Positions 1 to 14,492 of a DNA stretch of 64,000 nt are shown piece by piece. The stretch is from NCBI GenBank assembly GCA_036245525.1, contig BTPG01000004.1, positions 21,199,755-21,263,754 on the forward strand, read 5' to 3'. Under the pieces are notes generated by a model, which had not been told where the DNA came from, searched no databases, and saw only the letters and a program-made list of their open reading frames with translations. Every line of letters begins with the position of its first letter. Position 1 is the first letter of the stretch. Origin of the DNA: Semisulcospira habei (lineage: Eukaryota; Mollusca; Gastropoda; Semisulcospiridae). The position numbers and the translations under genes were made by a program.

Positions 1-189
1 AAACGCGCCGTTTCATTTTCACAGGTGAACAGAGGTCCGGTTAATTTCCAATTACATCTACGCCTAACTGAACAAGTTTCATCATTGATATCATTTTCGA
101 ACAAATTATTTCCGCTGGAATTTGTATTTGTGTATTCTGCACACAGTTGAGATCGTTAAATGGTCTACGTTTCCAATTACTCCCTCTGC

Positions 190-397
190 TTAACCCCATT
201 ATTGCTGAGAAAAAAGAACATTACCCAACTGCAAATGTCATAGATCCTCATGAGTCCCCGCAGTTGCGGGGCTCATGAGGATCTATACATCTTGCTGAAT
301 TTTTTTCCCCCACTGTATATCCATATTCCTTGGACGCCTGGGGTCTTTGGCGTTGAATTTACAAGACGTAAAACGCAATATGTTCACAATGGGTTAA
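190..397. mobile_element. Family A TTAA element, complete
   Basis: TTAACCCC at 190 and GGGTTAA ending 397 bound a 208-bp element with the core hairpin at 231-295 (TCCTCATGAGTCCCCGCAGT opposed by its complement). Confidence 0.75.
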
Positions 398-529
398 TGC
401 AACAGTTATGTTTATCAGGCACTACCTCGTAGCCAGCAAGGTAGTTTTGTCTACCCTGGTATGAGTAATCGTCGTTTCTTTTAATTATTCTTCCTTCCTT
501 CTCATTAGTCCTAACAAGCTACAACCTCC

Positions 530-585
530 TTGAGATAGTTTTAGTTGCCTGCTCTGCGTTACACCAAAATAACTAACTAGCTAGC
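530..585 (+). mobile_element. SINE 3' tail fragment (degenerate)
   Basis: TGCCTGCTCTGCGTTACACC followed by AAATAACTAACTAGC resembles the SINE tail. Confidence 0.45.
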
Positions 586-620
586 TGACAAGCTTCACAC
601 AGTTATTCTAATAATTATGT

Positions 621-664
621 GTCGACCATGTTAGTTCAATGGTGATTCCAGAAAAAAGCTTGCC
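621..664. repeat. Family B left half
   Basis: GTCGACCATGTTAGTTCAAT, then GGTGATTCCAG, without a right arm. Confidence 0.5.
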
Positions 665-823
665 ACCTAGAACTTAAACTTCTACAAGATCATGCAGTCT
701 CCCCCAGTCATCTGATTACAAGACATTCAAACCTAATTCCCCCCCCCCCCCCCCCCACACACACACACCTCGAATACACGGATTCTGAAATAATTATATT
801 ATAGACCCAAAAGGTGACTGCCA

Positions 824-1020
824 AGAGAAGAACCCAACAGAGAAAGAAACACGCTTAGGATACAATTTATAAATATACAAACAAACAAGTATATGATAGA
901 TCAGTCGCTACTTATCTTCATTATCGAAGAGTTGCCACATTCCTTCTACGATACTGAATAATAAATTGTGTTGTAACTGTATTTTCTAAGCGTGTTTCTT
1001 TCTCCTTTGGGTTCTTCTCT
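824..1020. mobile_element. Family H inverted-repeat element, 35-bp termini
   Basis: AGAGAAGAACCCAACAGAGA, continuing AAGAAACACGCTTAG, is mirrored at the right end by CTAAGCGTGTTTC...TGGGTTCTTCTCT with about three mismatches. The AT-rich body contains GAGTTGCCACATTCCTTCTA. Fragments at 19930-20095, 23492-23660, 36492-36655, 36870-36905 and 39733-39795. Confidence 0.8.
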
Positions 1021-1240
1021 ACGGAGTCCGAAACCATTTTCAGTATCCGGCAGAAGACAAATCGGCAGACCGTTCAAGACAGCTACTTAAAACACATTTT
1101 CTTTTTCAAACTAATCCTACCCCATACACACCAAAAAACCCTCCCCTACAGACCTTCCAAAGGATGTCCCAGCCCAGATGTAGAAATGTTCCCAGATTTC
1201 TATTCAATATGAGGATGGAAATGCGGCCGATCTCATGCAA

Positions 1241-1280
1241 GCAAGAGGCCTGGATTCTCATGAGAATCGAGGCCTCTTGC
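1241..1280. repeat. Family A hairpin, short core
   Basis: GCAAGAGGCCTGGATTCTCA and its opposed arm ending GGCCTCTTGC. The GC-rich centre is missing. Confidence 0.7.
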
Positions 1281-1509
1281 AGATGAACTCCAGCGGCAGA
1301 TCACAGGATGTTCCAACCTCAGTAATTCCTTCCCCATTCGTACACAGATTCTGAAAGCGATTTCAATATCCGCCGTGGAGCGAGCGAGACAAATGGAGAC
1401 CCAGCCGATCCCGCCCAAAACACAGGAAGAAGACTGATCGATGGTCGTCCCTGTTTTGTTTTTTTTGTTGTTGTTTTTTTAAAGGTCTCCAACTGGCAGT
1501 TTCAATCTC

Positions 1510-1572
1510 AAGTATGTGCATGTGTACTGGTCTGTGATTCTGGCCGTCACAGCCTACGGTTTACCAGCGCAC
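1510..1572. repeat. Family G hairpin, degenerate
   Basis: GTGTACTGGTCTGTGATTCT with a weak right arm ACCAGCGCACGT. Confidence 0.5.
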
Positions 1573-1582
1573 GTATGAAAAA

Positions 1583-1685
1583 TAGACTGACCAGCAAAAG
1601 AAATCGACATTTTTTGAATCATCGAAAACGCTTTTGTGTTTTCGATGACTCCAAACAAGTCGCATTTCTTTTGCTCGTCAGTGTA
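1583..1685. mobile_element. Family J inverted-repeat element
   Basis: ACTGACCAGCAAAAGAAATC at the left and GCATTTCTTTTGCTCGTCAG at the right, with an inner CATCGAAAACGC / GTGTTTTCGATG stem. Same termini as 39172-39246. TA-like flanks suggest a Tc1/mariner-type MITE; inferred only. Confidence 0.7.
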
Positions 1686-1885
1686 TTAACTCATTGACTG
1701 CCGAGAAAACTGAACGCCACCCAACTGCAAGAGCTCTAGATCCTCTGAGTTGCGGGGGCTGATGAGGATCTATGCCTTTTGCTGATATCACTGCTCTATG
1801 TTGCTCGGACGGCTGGGGCGCTTAGGTGTGGAATAAACAGAGATTTCAAAACCCATTTTGCATTCCCTGGCAGTGACGGGCTTAA
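1686..1885. mobile_element. Family A TTAA element sharing its right TTAA with a family C element
   Basis: Left end TTAACTCATTGACTGCCG, right end GGCAGTGACGGGCTTAA, hairpin at 1727-1782. The TTAA at 1882-1885 is also the left end of the next element. Confidence 0.8.
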
Positions 1886-1962
1886 CTCTTTCGAGACGTG
1901 CCGCATCCCGATTCGCGGCATTACGCCGCGAATCCGGATGCGGCACGTCTCAAAAGAGTTAA
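1882..1962. mobile_element. Family C TTAA hairpin, 81 bp
   Basis: TTAACTCTTTCGAGACGTGC to its inverted copy ending GAGTTAA. Nearly the whole element is one stem around GCGGCATTACGCCGC. Relatives: 19583, 24734 and 26903. Confidence 0.9.
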
Positions 1963-2547
1963 CCTTCCAGTTCACATGCACGTCAGCAGCACATGGGATA
2001 GGCTGGTTGGATGCTTTGTCGCTGGGCTGGACCACTGACTAGTCGGACGATTGGTTATTTGTTTGTTTCTTTGCCAACTGCTTGTTTTCTTGGCTGGTTG
2101 GTTGGATGGATGGTTGCCTGCTTGCTTGCCTGACTGGTTTGTGTGCAGATGGCGAATTCATACGTTATTAGGTTGGTTGTATTGACGGGCGAAGAGTTGA
2201 TTGGCTAGATTGTTGTACGTTGCTGGATTGGCTGACTTTGCAAATTGTATTCATTTGTAGAGGTATTGGTTCGCTGGGTGTCTACTTTGTGTGTGTGGGT
2301 GGGTGGATAGGTGGGGGGGGGGGTGGAGTCTTTGTTTAACTGTGGATAGCTGCTAAGCTTACTCAGTTGGTATGATCCCGATTGGTCCGCTGTTTTGAGC
2401 CGTAACCCTCTGGGCCAAAGATGCTACCTCCACCAATGGAGACCTTTAAGCTCCAGACGACCAGAACTCGTTCAATCGATTCGACTTAGGCTCTCTAACA
2501 TTTGCGCCGGTCCGTATTTTTGGACTCCACTACGATTTTAAACCCAT

Positions 2548-2616
2548 GTGTGCTGGTCTGTGATTGTGGACCTTCCGGTGCCAAGCCGGATGGTCCAAAA
2601 TCACAGACCAGCACAC
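2548..2616. mobile_element. Family G hairpin, 69 bp
   Basis: GTGTGCTGGTCTGTGATTGT and the opposed arm ATCACAGACCAGCACAC surround a GGACC...GGTCC inner stem. Relatives at 1510, 14178, 62768 and 63245. Confidence 0.85.
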
Positions 2617-2701
2617 GAACGGAAACAGAGACGTTTGAAAAGTCTGAGAGAATTAGAGAGCTTCTTTTGCGTCGACAAGCTGTTTTCAATTGACCCACTA
2701 A

Positions 2702-2704
<3 letters not shown>

Positions 2705-2781
<77 letters not shown>

Positions 2782-2794
2782 TATGTGTGACTGT

Positions 2795-2863
<69 letters not shown>
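2705..2863 (+). repeat. (GT)n microsatellite
   Basis: Nearly pure GT with a short TATGTGTGACTG interruption near 2780. Confidence 0.98.
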
Positions 2864-3276
2864 TGTGTTTGGGTTTTTTCTTTCACAGGGAAACAATATC
2901 TGCCTGCTCGACCCCAAAATGTTTTAAAATGAAAATTGCCTGTATGCGTTTCCTTGGATCGTAATCCAGCCTTGTACGGCAGTGGAAACAAAGCCAGCGG
3001 CGCACATAGTGTATGTAAGACGGTGGCTTGTTTGACGGAAAGGTTTTACATATATTAAATTCCCAGACAAGGACACGCGCTTGTAAGCTGGCACTACTCC
3101 TGACATGCCACAGTCGATCAATTTCATTTTGTTAGCTTCTTTGACAGAAACTGAAAAAAAAGGTGAATGACTGAGTGAGTGTTGTCAAATCTTTTCCAGT
3201 AAACGACAGCAGTCAAAATATTGCAGACTGTGACTTGGAAATCTACAGTCTCTAAAAATTATAGATTTTGATTTTT

Positions 3277-3307
3277 AAGTCCCTTCTATATTTTATAGAA
3301 GGGACTT
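3277..3307. repeat. Perfect 14-bp hairpin
   Basis: AAGTCCCTTCTATA, three-base loop, TATAGAAGGGACTT. Not assigned to a family. Confidence 0.75.
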
Positions 3308-3377
3308 TTTAGGAGGGGTTGCGGTGGGGCGAATTTAATAGCATGTCCATGATGTCAGAGGCGGGAAGGCTAAACCT

Positions 3378-3900
3378 CTAACAATTGTAACAATTGAAGC
3401 AACAATATAAAAATTACGTCATGTCTAGTTACGCTAACCTCGCTGCTGAACGTACATTTGGCGCGAAGCGCCGTATGCGCGTTTCTATGTGTGTGCGCAT
3501 GTATGTATATATGTATGTATACGTGTGCATATGTATGTAAACAATAGAATCTCCGATATTTCTGTACACACAAGCTTGAAACTTGGCGAAAAACTTTCTT
3601 AAGTGGGTGGCTAAGACAGCCTCCGAGCATATTGTAATTGAATGTCTCATTGAAGACATAAACAACCGTTTGACCCAGATACGGTCCGTAATTTTTGTCA
3701 TATTTACTTAAACTTTTGCATATAGCTAGTTTGGAGAAAGACATTGGATGAGTTCGTTAGCCAGCTTTGAGTCCTTTCAACTTCTTTAGTAAAAATTAAT
3801 TCTTTTCAGAAAAGAATTAAAACACTAAAAAAACAAAAAAAAAACTTTACTTCTACAGAAAGTCAGACAGTGGCGATGACGTAAAGAGGCAACTCCGTCA
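3378..3900 (+). repeat. Dispersed element D, copy 1
   Basis: ATTACGTCATGTCTAGTTAC, then ACGTACATTTGGCGCGAAGC, GCC, an alternating GT/GCAT tract, and downstream TCCGTAATTTTTG, ATTGGATGAGTTCGTTAGCC. Shared with 7130, 12470 and 43990. Confidence 0.75.
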
Positions 3901-3935
3901 CCACGCAGACACTGGCATAATACTCTAAATATGAC

Positions 3936-3941
<6 letters not shown>

Positions 3942-4031
<90 letters not shown>
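3942..4031 (+). repeat. (CT)n microsatellite
   Basis: Pure CT, left flank of a LINE tail. Confidence 0.98.
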
Positions 4032-6590
<2,559 letters not shown>

Positions 6591-6611
6591 ACACACACAA
6601 ACACGTGAGCA

Positions 6612-6680
6612 TCTCCAGGAGGAATAGATCCTCATGCGTCCTCCAGGCGCATGAGGATCTATGCCTCTTAGAGATGTTTG
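6612..6680. repeat. Family A-like hairpin
   Basis: CATCTCCAGGAGGAATAGAT and the opposed GGATCTATGCCTCTTAGAGA around GCGTCCTCCAGGCGC. Confidence 0.7.
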
Positions 6681-7129
6681 GAGCGAGTGCGCATGCACGC
6701 ACTAACACGCACACACACATCGACGCGCTTTCAGAAGAGCATGCAGGTGACCTGTATACTTAGTATATTATCATATAGCTAGGTAAAGTCAACCTGCTTT
6801 CACACAAATTATAGCAGGACTGAAATTGTACCGTGAAGTTTTAGTTTTGTCACCATTTTCTGAAGCCTATGAAGCGAAAGTGAAACTCATATTCCTAAAA
6901 TTTAAAATAAGGTAAAAACTAAAACTTACGTCATGACAAATGACGTTTGACAAATCAATGATGCATATGTCCTGCGCCCCTTATAGAACTCACTACGCAT
7001 TGGCAGATCTGCGAGACTTTTTCAATAGGAGATAATTCAAAATCAGAATAAGATCAAAGACAATAGGTAGAGACCATTGACAGCGAGGACAGCTCTCATA
7101 TAGAAGAGACTTTGTGTGTTATGGTTCAT

Positions 7130-7910
<781 letters not shown>

Positions 7911-7973
7911 AGACACATTATACATTGTTGCTGTTGATATGCATTGTTGCTAAACTGACGCAAAGCACCAAAC

Positions 7974-7976
<3 letters not shown>

Positions 7977-8020
<44 letters not shown>

Positions 8021-8069
8021 CTCGTCATCTCCTCTCTCTCTCTCTCTCATCTCTCTCTCTCACTCTCTC

Positions 8070-8116
<47 letters not shown>

Positions 8117-8133
8117 CTCTCTCTCTCTCTCTC

Positions 8134-8190
<57 letters not shown>

Positions 8191-8200
8191 TGGGTGTGTG

Positions 8201-8253
<53 letters not shown>

Positions 8254-8254
8254 A
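7977..8254 (+). repeat. Compound (CT)n-(GT)n-(GA)n tract
   Basis: CT with many CCT interruptions to 8173, GT to about 8200, then (GA)n at 8205-8252. CT and GA arms are self-complementary. Confidence 0.97.
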
Positions 8255-8327
8255 CCTATATACATTTTTGCCTTTGCTGTGTGAACTCTAATGTACTTAA
8301 TGATTTTCTGTTTATTGCTTTACTTTG

Positions 8328-8466
<139 letters not shown>

Positions 8467-8914
8467 TGCGCCACCAGGGATCCAGCAGCCCTCCACTCTG
8501 TATTAGCTGCGAGATAATATTTCATTTATTGTGGCTGTGATTAGAAATGTGTACTTCTGTTGGTGCCAACTTCGTCATGTAAATACCGTGCATAAACTGT
8601 GCATCATTGGTGACCCTGTCCAGTAACGGTCAGTTGCAATTTTTACCGTTTACTCCTGGACCGCGCAATCCACACACCAAATCTAATTCATTCCAGACTC
8701 TAATTGCTCTAGTGTGAGTTCGTGTTCGAACTGTGCATACGTTTCTATCATTTCGAACGGATTTCCAGTGCCGCTCTTCTCACTAGCTGTGATTTGTGTG
8801 ATAGCCGTATATTTTACTTTTGGTTCTAACCTGTGTCATTTACTGTTGCTCTACATAGTGATATGCTTCAATTGGATCTAAAACATGGTCTCTAGGAGTC
8901 GTCTCGTTGGTGCA

Positions 8915-9067
8915 ACAACGAGTTCTCTCCCTATTGTCGATTGTCGCCCTTGATAATTGAGGTTCCCTGGCAGCGCAAAGGTACTATAATTTTCAACGAG
9001 TTCTCTCCCAGTTCTTAATTGTCGTCCTTGATATTGAGGTTGCCTGGCGGCGCATGGGTACTGTAAA
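8915..9067 (+). repeat. Two-copy 78-bp tandem repeat in the LINE 5' UTR
   Basis: The segment starting CAACGAGTTCTCTCCC at 8915 recurs at about 8994, each followed by a TTGTCG(C/T)CCTTGATA block, GAGGTT(C/G)CCTGGC and GGTACT(A/G)TAA. Tandem monomers in LINE 5' UTRs often carry promoter activity; that role is inferred here from position only. Confidence 0.7.
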
Positions 9068-9297
9068 GAACTGATGAGATGGAATTACTACTCTATTTCA
9101 CCTAAGCAATACTGAGCATGCTAAAATGAAAGTACCTCCACCTTCTTGCCCCCATCTAACTCGTCTACACCTTACCTATCCCTCCATCCATCCACTATTC
9201 TGACCCCGTTCTCAAAATCAACTCCCCCCCCCCCCCCCCCCACCTACCCCCCACCCCGCCTCTTTTTTTTTTTTTTTTTTTTTTTTTCCATAGCGAT

Positions 9298-12132
9298 ATG
9301 GTCTTCACCATGGCATGTTTCTCCCCGGTCCAGTCGTGTCAGCCTACCCTCCAGTCCCAAAGCCCCTCCCAATCACCTAATCCCAAAGATCCCATTGTGA
9401 AAGACACTCTCGATGAAAAACAGAAAGTGTTCAATGACACAAATATCCATGTTCTGAAACGCTGGAGAAAGGCCTTGTCGGTTCGCTATGTTCACCTTCT
9501 AGAGTCCACTAACAGTGGGTTTGAAGTGACTTGGAAGGATGTGGACTTTGACAATAACACTATCGACCGCACTGACTTCAGTGTTCGTACAAGGGCAGCA
9601 GGAATTCCTAATACACTTGCCAAGACATTCGTACAAGTGAAACGGGCGGGCGTCAACTACATTACTGTGACCCTGTATTACAAACGGAAGCGTAGCATGG
9701 GAGGAACCTGTCTGATCCAGGGAATACGAGCTGAAGAGTGGGTGAAGACGGAATTCCACCAGCTGTGTGCCCTGGTCAGGTCACTACAGAACGGGAACTT
9801 TAACGAAGATGATGTGCCCCCGCCAACATTCAGTCACCTACCCCTGTGTTCTAGCTGCGAGCCACAGCACCCCCCATATCCGCACCAGTCCTCATTCTCC
9901 ACTGCAGTGTGTGATTTCACATCCACTGAGGCGAGGGATAACAGGGTTGTTAGCAACCAGACCACATCACCCTTCACAGTCACACCATCCTTCACCTCCC
10001 CCACCATCTCCCCTAGTGCATCACGTGGGTTGTTGCTCGACGTCTCCTTGGCAGACACTCCCATCACTCCCACTCGCTCCTCTCTAACGGAAACCTCAGG
10101 AGTTTCGCTCCTAATGCTGATACCGAAGGGGGATAACATGCTAAGACCGATCTCGCCCCAGCACTTGTCATCGTCGGCAGATTGTGTCTCCTTTACAGCC
10201 ACACCCCCTACAGATTCAGCGTGTGTTGTTCCTGTTATTGCAGCCGTGAATGATTTGCAAGTGTCATCTCCTGGCATGCAAACCCTCCTTCCCGCAACTG
10301 ACTTTGAGATCAGCCCGTCAGAGGCAGAGTTACACACCGTGACTTTGCTCCCTGCGTCTCGACCAGCTTCCTGTCCACCTGAGATAACCAACAGCAGTGA
10401 CCCAGGTATGACCCAGGCAGCCGCTCATGTTATCTCCATGAACACCGTGCTCCCTCTCCGACATCTTGCCGCTCTACCAGCACTACAGAATTCATCACAG
10501 TTGTACTCCCGCCTACACGATGCTCTTAATATCATCGCGGGTCTTCGTGCTGATGTAGACACTTTGTTTAAAGGGCTGTCAGCGGCTCTCGTCAAGATTG
10601 ATCAACTTGACAGCCACATCCGCGATGAAGCAGTGAGGAGAGCCAAGGATCTGCAAGCCACTGAGTCCTGCATGGGCGAGATGTTGTCTAGTCTCGACGA
10701 AAGGATAAATAGTGTCGAATCAGCTCAGCACGCTATGGACAGCACTGTAAACGGTTTATCCACGGCTAAACAGAATCACAAGCAGCGCCTCCGAGATCTG
10801 CAAAAGAAACTGAACAAAGCATCAGCCCATACAAACAGTCGATCAGTGACTGATAACTCTGACAGTACACCTACACCTCTGTCTGCTGACCTTGACAGCA
10901 GTACCTCTCAGAGGTGTGCAATGGACATAGAAACAGTTGCATCCCCACTCTCCGCCCCTCCGCTTCTTACACAAGACGACATCATGGCTGTGTCCCTCCA
11001 GGCTATGAGAGTGGGTGAGAACGAAAGCCGGGAACACTGCATTCCTGTCCGGATAACCGCCGGCCAGTCCGAGATCATCAACCAAACTACTGAAGCCAGC
11101 TGCGAACAGCAGCAAAACAACAGACCGTCTCACAGGCTGTCTCCAGAGGAACAGATACTTCAACACTCGGTATTCGCCGACACCAATACTCTAGTTATCG
11201 GAGACTCCGTTGTTCACTACATCAAGGCGGAGAAGATGTCTACGTACCCAGAGGAAAAGGTGCAGGTCATATCTGTGTCTGGCCTGAAAACTCCCCACCT
11301 GATTGGCTGGCTCCGGAGTCAAGAACCCTCTCACACAGTCTCTCTTGTGACCTTCCATGTCGGAGTGAACGACTGTAAGCAGACAGAAGTGACCAGCGCT
11401 GTGTGGGACCAGCTTGCCAGGCAATGTCGGCGGGTATTCCCCAGCGCATGCATCCAAGCTTCCTCCATTCTGCCAGCCCAGCGGGGACAACAGCTGAACA
11501 GGTCTATTACTGCCTCCAACGGAAACCTATACCACATGTGCAAAAAGCGTGGGGTAACATTTGTGGACAACACGCTGATTTTCTCTACTACAGATGGATT
11601 TCCGCGCAAAAGGCTCTACAGGCGCAGTGACCCAATCCACCCTAGCCGGCAGGGCACAATTAGCTTGGCCATTAACGTGAAAAGGGGTGGGGTGCCTCCT
11701 GACACCTCCACAGCCATCCGTGCTCCGAGCAGTGGCCGGGACCGTGGTGAGAGGCGTAGCGGCAACTCTCAAGGACTGTATTCTGAAATTGTGGCAGGGT
11801 CTGCGTCCTCTACATCTACTTCCTACCCAGGATCACAGTATGATGCAAATAGCCACCAGATAACACGAGACTGTTTCAACAGCACATCTCAACAACAACA
11901 GCGATGGGCCTGTTCGGCTTTTGTCCCCTCTGGGCTGGCGGAAGGGAGGCAAGCCGGACACATGCTGATACAAGACATGTCACCCCCACAGCAACAGGAG
12001 GCACCAGATCAACAGTTCGTGAATATGTGGCAGTCACCTAACATACTGCAGTTCCCGACAGTTCCTGCAATGTACCCGCAGTATCGTGCGGCGTCAACGG
12101 ACCACTTTTCGGGGAACACTATGGCGCAACCC

Positions 12133-12196
<64 letters not shown>

Positions 12197-12351
12197 TTGT
12201 GTGTGTGTGTGTGTGTGTGCGTGTGTGTGTGTGCGCGCGCGCGAAATATTTCTGTTTATTATTATTATTATTATTATCCTGTCTTCTTTTTATTTTTATT
12301 TATTTGTCATGTTATCTTTTCTGCTGTTATATTTATTTAAAATGTTATTAA
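9298..12351 (+). CDS. LINE ORF1 protein with coiled coil and SGNH/GDSL esterase domain (CR1/L2-type)
   Basis: This is a 1017-residue frame, the only long low-repeat protein in the window. About residues 45-165 form a compact globular region (IHVLKRWRKAL near its start, CLIQGIRAEEWVKTEF near its end) that resembles the N-terminal nucleic-acid-associated region of CR1/L2 ORF1 proteins. Residues 170-400 are Ser/Thr/Pro-rich. Residues about 402-510 look like a coiled coil (LRADVDTLFKGLSAAL, then Arg/Lys-rich heptads). An SGNH hydrolase domain follows with all four blocks: GDS at 635-637 (Ser637), Gly662 in block II, GVND at 689-692 (Asn691), and DPIH at 778-781 (Asp778, His781). Esterase-bearing ORF1 is known in CR1 and L2 LINEs. 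The Cys-Val run after about residue 945 is the 3' UTR (GT)n tract read through, so the true C-terminus is uncertain. The start chosen is the first ATG after a pyrimidine tract; a second Met is at residue 5. There are no frameshifts, so the copy is recent or constrained. A domesticated host gene is the alternative. Confidence 0.75.
12136..12245 (+). repeat. (GT)n with GC-alternating end
   Basis: GT, then GCGCGCGCG, in the 3' UTR of the ORF1-only LINE. Confidence 0.97.
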
Positions 12352-12469
12352 GGACAGACGTGTAAAAAGGCCTGCGTGCCTACTGTCTTCATCCTTAGAA
12401 AATAAAGTTTCAATTCAATTCAATTCAATTCTCTCTCTCTCTCTGANACAGTTTGATTTAGGAGGACCG

Positions 12470-13070
12470 CTTTCTATCGGTTGACTCACATTTGAGTCTG
12501 TAATTTAGGTTCTGTTCACTTTGAATTTTGGATGGCTAGCTTTGAAATAGACATTGGATGAGTTCCGTAATCCAGCTTTGTCAGTACATCTTCAACTTTT
12601 GAATAACAATTAATTCATTTTTGCAAGTTTTGGATCCAGTATATACTCCCATCAAACAGCCAGCCCTGGCAGAGGCTGTGTGGAAGAAAACAGTCAGTCG
12701 ACCCTGGAAGGGGCTGCATGCCTTTCGGATGAATGACGTGAAACATCAAATGCGTCACTTTGTACATAGCGTTGTGAGACTAGCGATGCTATAACGTTAA
12801 GCTTATGGCGACGTCATTTTGCTGCTCGTGCTATTATTCTTGAGAATACACGAACTCACAGAGCGTACTAATGGCGGGAAGCGCCGTGTGTCCGTCTTTA
12901 TTTGTGTGCATCGGCATGTGTGTTGATCAGAGACTGGCTTAGAGAGGGAACGGGATCAGAAAGCTAAGCTTAAAAATATGAACAACTCTGAATGTTCCTA
13001 AAAGAAAAACGCATATGAGCTCCAAACAATACGGTAGACTTTGAGATGAAATCCTCATCTTGTAATGTTT
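12470..13070 (+). repeat. Dispersed element D/E, copy 3
   Basis: D part: TTTGAGTCTGTAATTTAGG, ATTGGATGAGTTCCG. E part from about 12735: GCGTACTAATGGCGGGAAGC, GCCGTGTGTCCGTC, TATGAACAACTCTGAATGTT to GAAATCCTCATCTTG. Confidence 0.75.
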
Positions 13071-13468
13071 GACTTTATTCAAACGCTGGGTGACAATTCT
13101 CTTCCCCTCCCCCTACCCCCAGCCCCCCTGTAGTTTGAGGAAGGTGGACTGTCGCCTGTACATGTCAAGCATGCTGGCCCCCTCCCCCAGTCTCCCCCAG
13201 GAGAAAGGATCTCCCTACGCTCTAGTGCTCTCACACTCCGCTTAGGAAGACAATCGGATGTAAATTAATAAGCAAGTTCTTTGTATATCAATTTGACATA
13301 TCAGCTTGAATTTCAAATTGCTCCAGGTCTCGGCCATGACAAGAAAGTTTCAGACGGCCTCGTTCCCTATTTCTCGGCATCGAGGTCACAGAAAAGTTGT
13401 CAGAGATTGGTCAGCTGATCTCGTTAGGTACCAAGTATTTCTCGTCCTGAGTGGGAGATGGATAGACT

Positions 13469-13549
13469 GTGATAATTCAAGGTTAGTGCTTGTTTAGCTT
13501 GGCGCCTGTAAGCGCCAAGCTAAACAATCACTAACCTTGAACTATCACG
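13469..13549. mobile_element. Family B-like hairpin, variant arms
   Basis: GTGATAATTCAAGGTTAGTG and TTTAGCTTGGCGCC are opposed by GGCGCCAAGCTAAA and CACTAACCTTGAACTATCAC. Both arms carry the same variant (GGTTAGTG), unlike other B copies. Confidence 0.85.
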
Positions 13550-13900
13550 GTTTGGTCATCCTATCTATCCCCCCCCCCCAACCCACCCAACCTCCCCCCC
13601 CCCCTACCCCCAAGGTGAGCGAATTGCATATATCAAACGATTTTAAAATGAAAGACAATTGCTTTTCGGGCGCCAAACTAATAAAGCATTAACACATTTG
13701 AGACGATCAGCATGTTGACACGTGGCGAACATCCACTTGTCCGAATGCTGGTCGTCTCGAATGAGGTAACCTCGTGCTGTCGCATTCGACTTTGACAACT
13801 TGCCTGAGCTATCTGTCTGGCAAAAAAAAAAATTGTAAAATACGAGGCAATGGTTTTTGACATGAACAAAGCATAAAATCGCCTCACTCGACACACACAC

Positions 13901-14112
13901 AACTCATTGTACCCCAAGACCGAAATCCTTAAATTTTGCCGTTGTCCTCTGAAGACTGCAGTGCAGTGCAGGACACAGATCGACCATGATAGTTCAAGGG
14001 TGATGCCAGAATAGCTTGGCGCCCATAGGCGCCAAGCTATTCTGGCATCACCCTTGAACTATCATGGTCGATCCTTATCTTGCTGTGGTGTGTCTGGGGT
14101 AGAAAGAGTTAA
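13901..14112. mobile_element. Family B TTAA element
   Basis: Left end AACTCATTGTACCCC (TTAA lost), right end GGGTAGAAAGAGTTAA. Hairpin 13979-14073 is an almost perfect stem centred on GGCGCCCATAGGCGCC. Confidence 0.88.
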
Positions 14113-14177
14113 GTGAAAACTAAACATATATTGTTTGAATGTCGCCTGCCTTTTTCCAGGTTACAAAAGCAAAGTTG

Positions 14178-14248
14178 TGTGTGCTGGTTTGTGAATTGAA
14201 CCTTACGGTTCCAGACTGTAAGGTTCAATAGCACAGACCAGCGCACGT
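14178..14248. mobile_element. Family G hairpin
   Basis: GTGTGCTGGTTTGTGAATTG and CACAGACCAGCGCACGT. The inner stem AACCTTAC/GTAAGGTT differs from other copies but is still paired. Confidence 0.8.
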
Positions 14249-14422
14249 ATGGCTGTTAGGTCTAAAATTACAGATCAATTTGTATGTTGCGTTGAAAGGA
14301 GTTGGCCGAATTCTCATTTCTGTAACATAACTTTTGCAATCAGACAAAATGTTTGTAAGCCAACATATAGTCTCGTTTTTATATAATTGTAATTGTAAAA
14401 ATACAAAATCCGGTCAAAACTC

Positions 14423-14492
14423 GTTTACCCCTTTTGCTGTCGGTACCGAGTTTTGTCGCGATGATTCCTGCAGGGAATCGCCGTGTCCATGT
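14423..14492. repeat. Family K fragment
   Basis: CCCCTTTTGCTGTCGGTACC, then TTTTGTCGCGATGATTCCTG, with a truncated right arm. Confidence 0.5.

Larger units (their letters stand above)
8467..12431 (+). mobile_element. ORF1-only LINE (half-LINE) inserted in a (CT)n tract
   Basis: The element runs from just after a (CT)n tract ending near 8466 to 12431, where a short (CT)n resumes. Its parts are a 5' UTR of about 0.83 kb, the ORF1 frame, then directly a 3' UTR with (GT)n, a GC-alternating run, (TTA)n, a GGACAG...TGTAAAAAGGC motif, AATAAAG and an (AATTC)n tail. No endonuclease or reverse transcriptase lies between ORF1 and the 3' UTR. The 3' UTR order GT, GC, TTA matches that of the RT-bearing copy at 5608-6590, so the simplest reading is loss of ORF2 from a CR1/L2-like element. 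It would need enzymes in trans to move. Confidence 0.65.

Noticed and set aside
2495..2991. Long Cys-Val / His-Thr frames
   Set aside because: They are translations of (GT)n on both strands. Dinucleotide repeats of suitable length are open in several frames and do not indicate proteins.
9834..10391. 185-residue minus-strand frame inside ORF1
   Set aside because: Lies antisense to the well-supported esterase-bearing ORF1 and shows no domain.
12447..12447. Ambiguous base in the sequence
   Set aside because: A single N beside (CT)n marks uncertain assembly at the LINE 3' boundary, not a feature.
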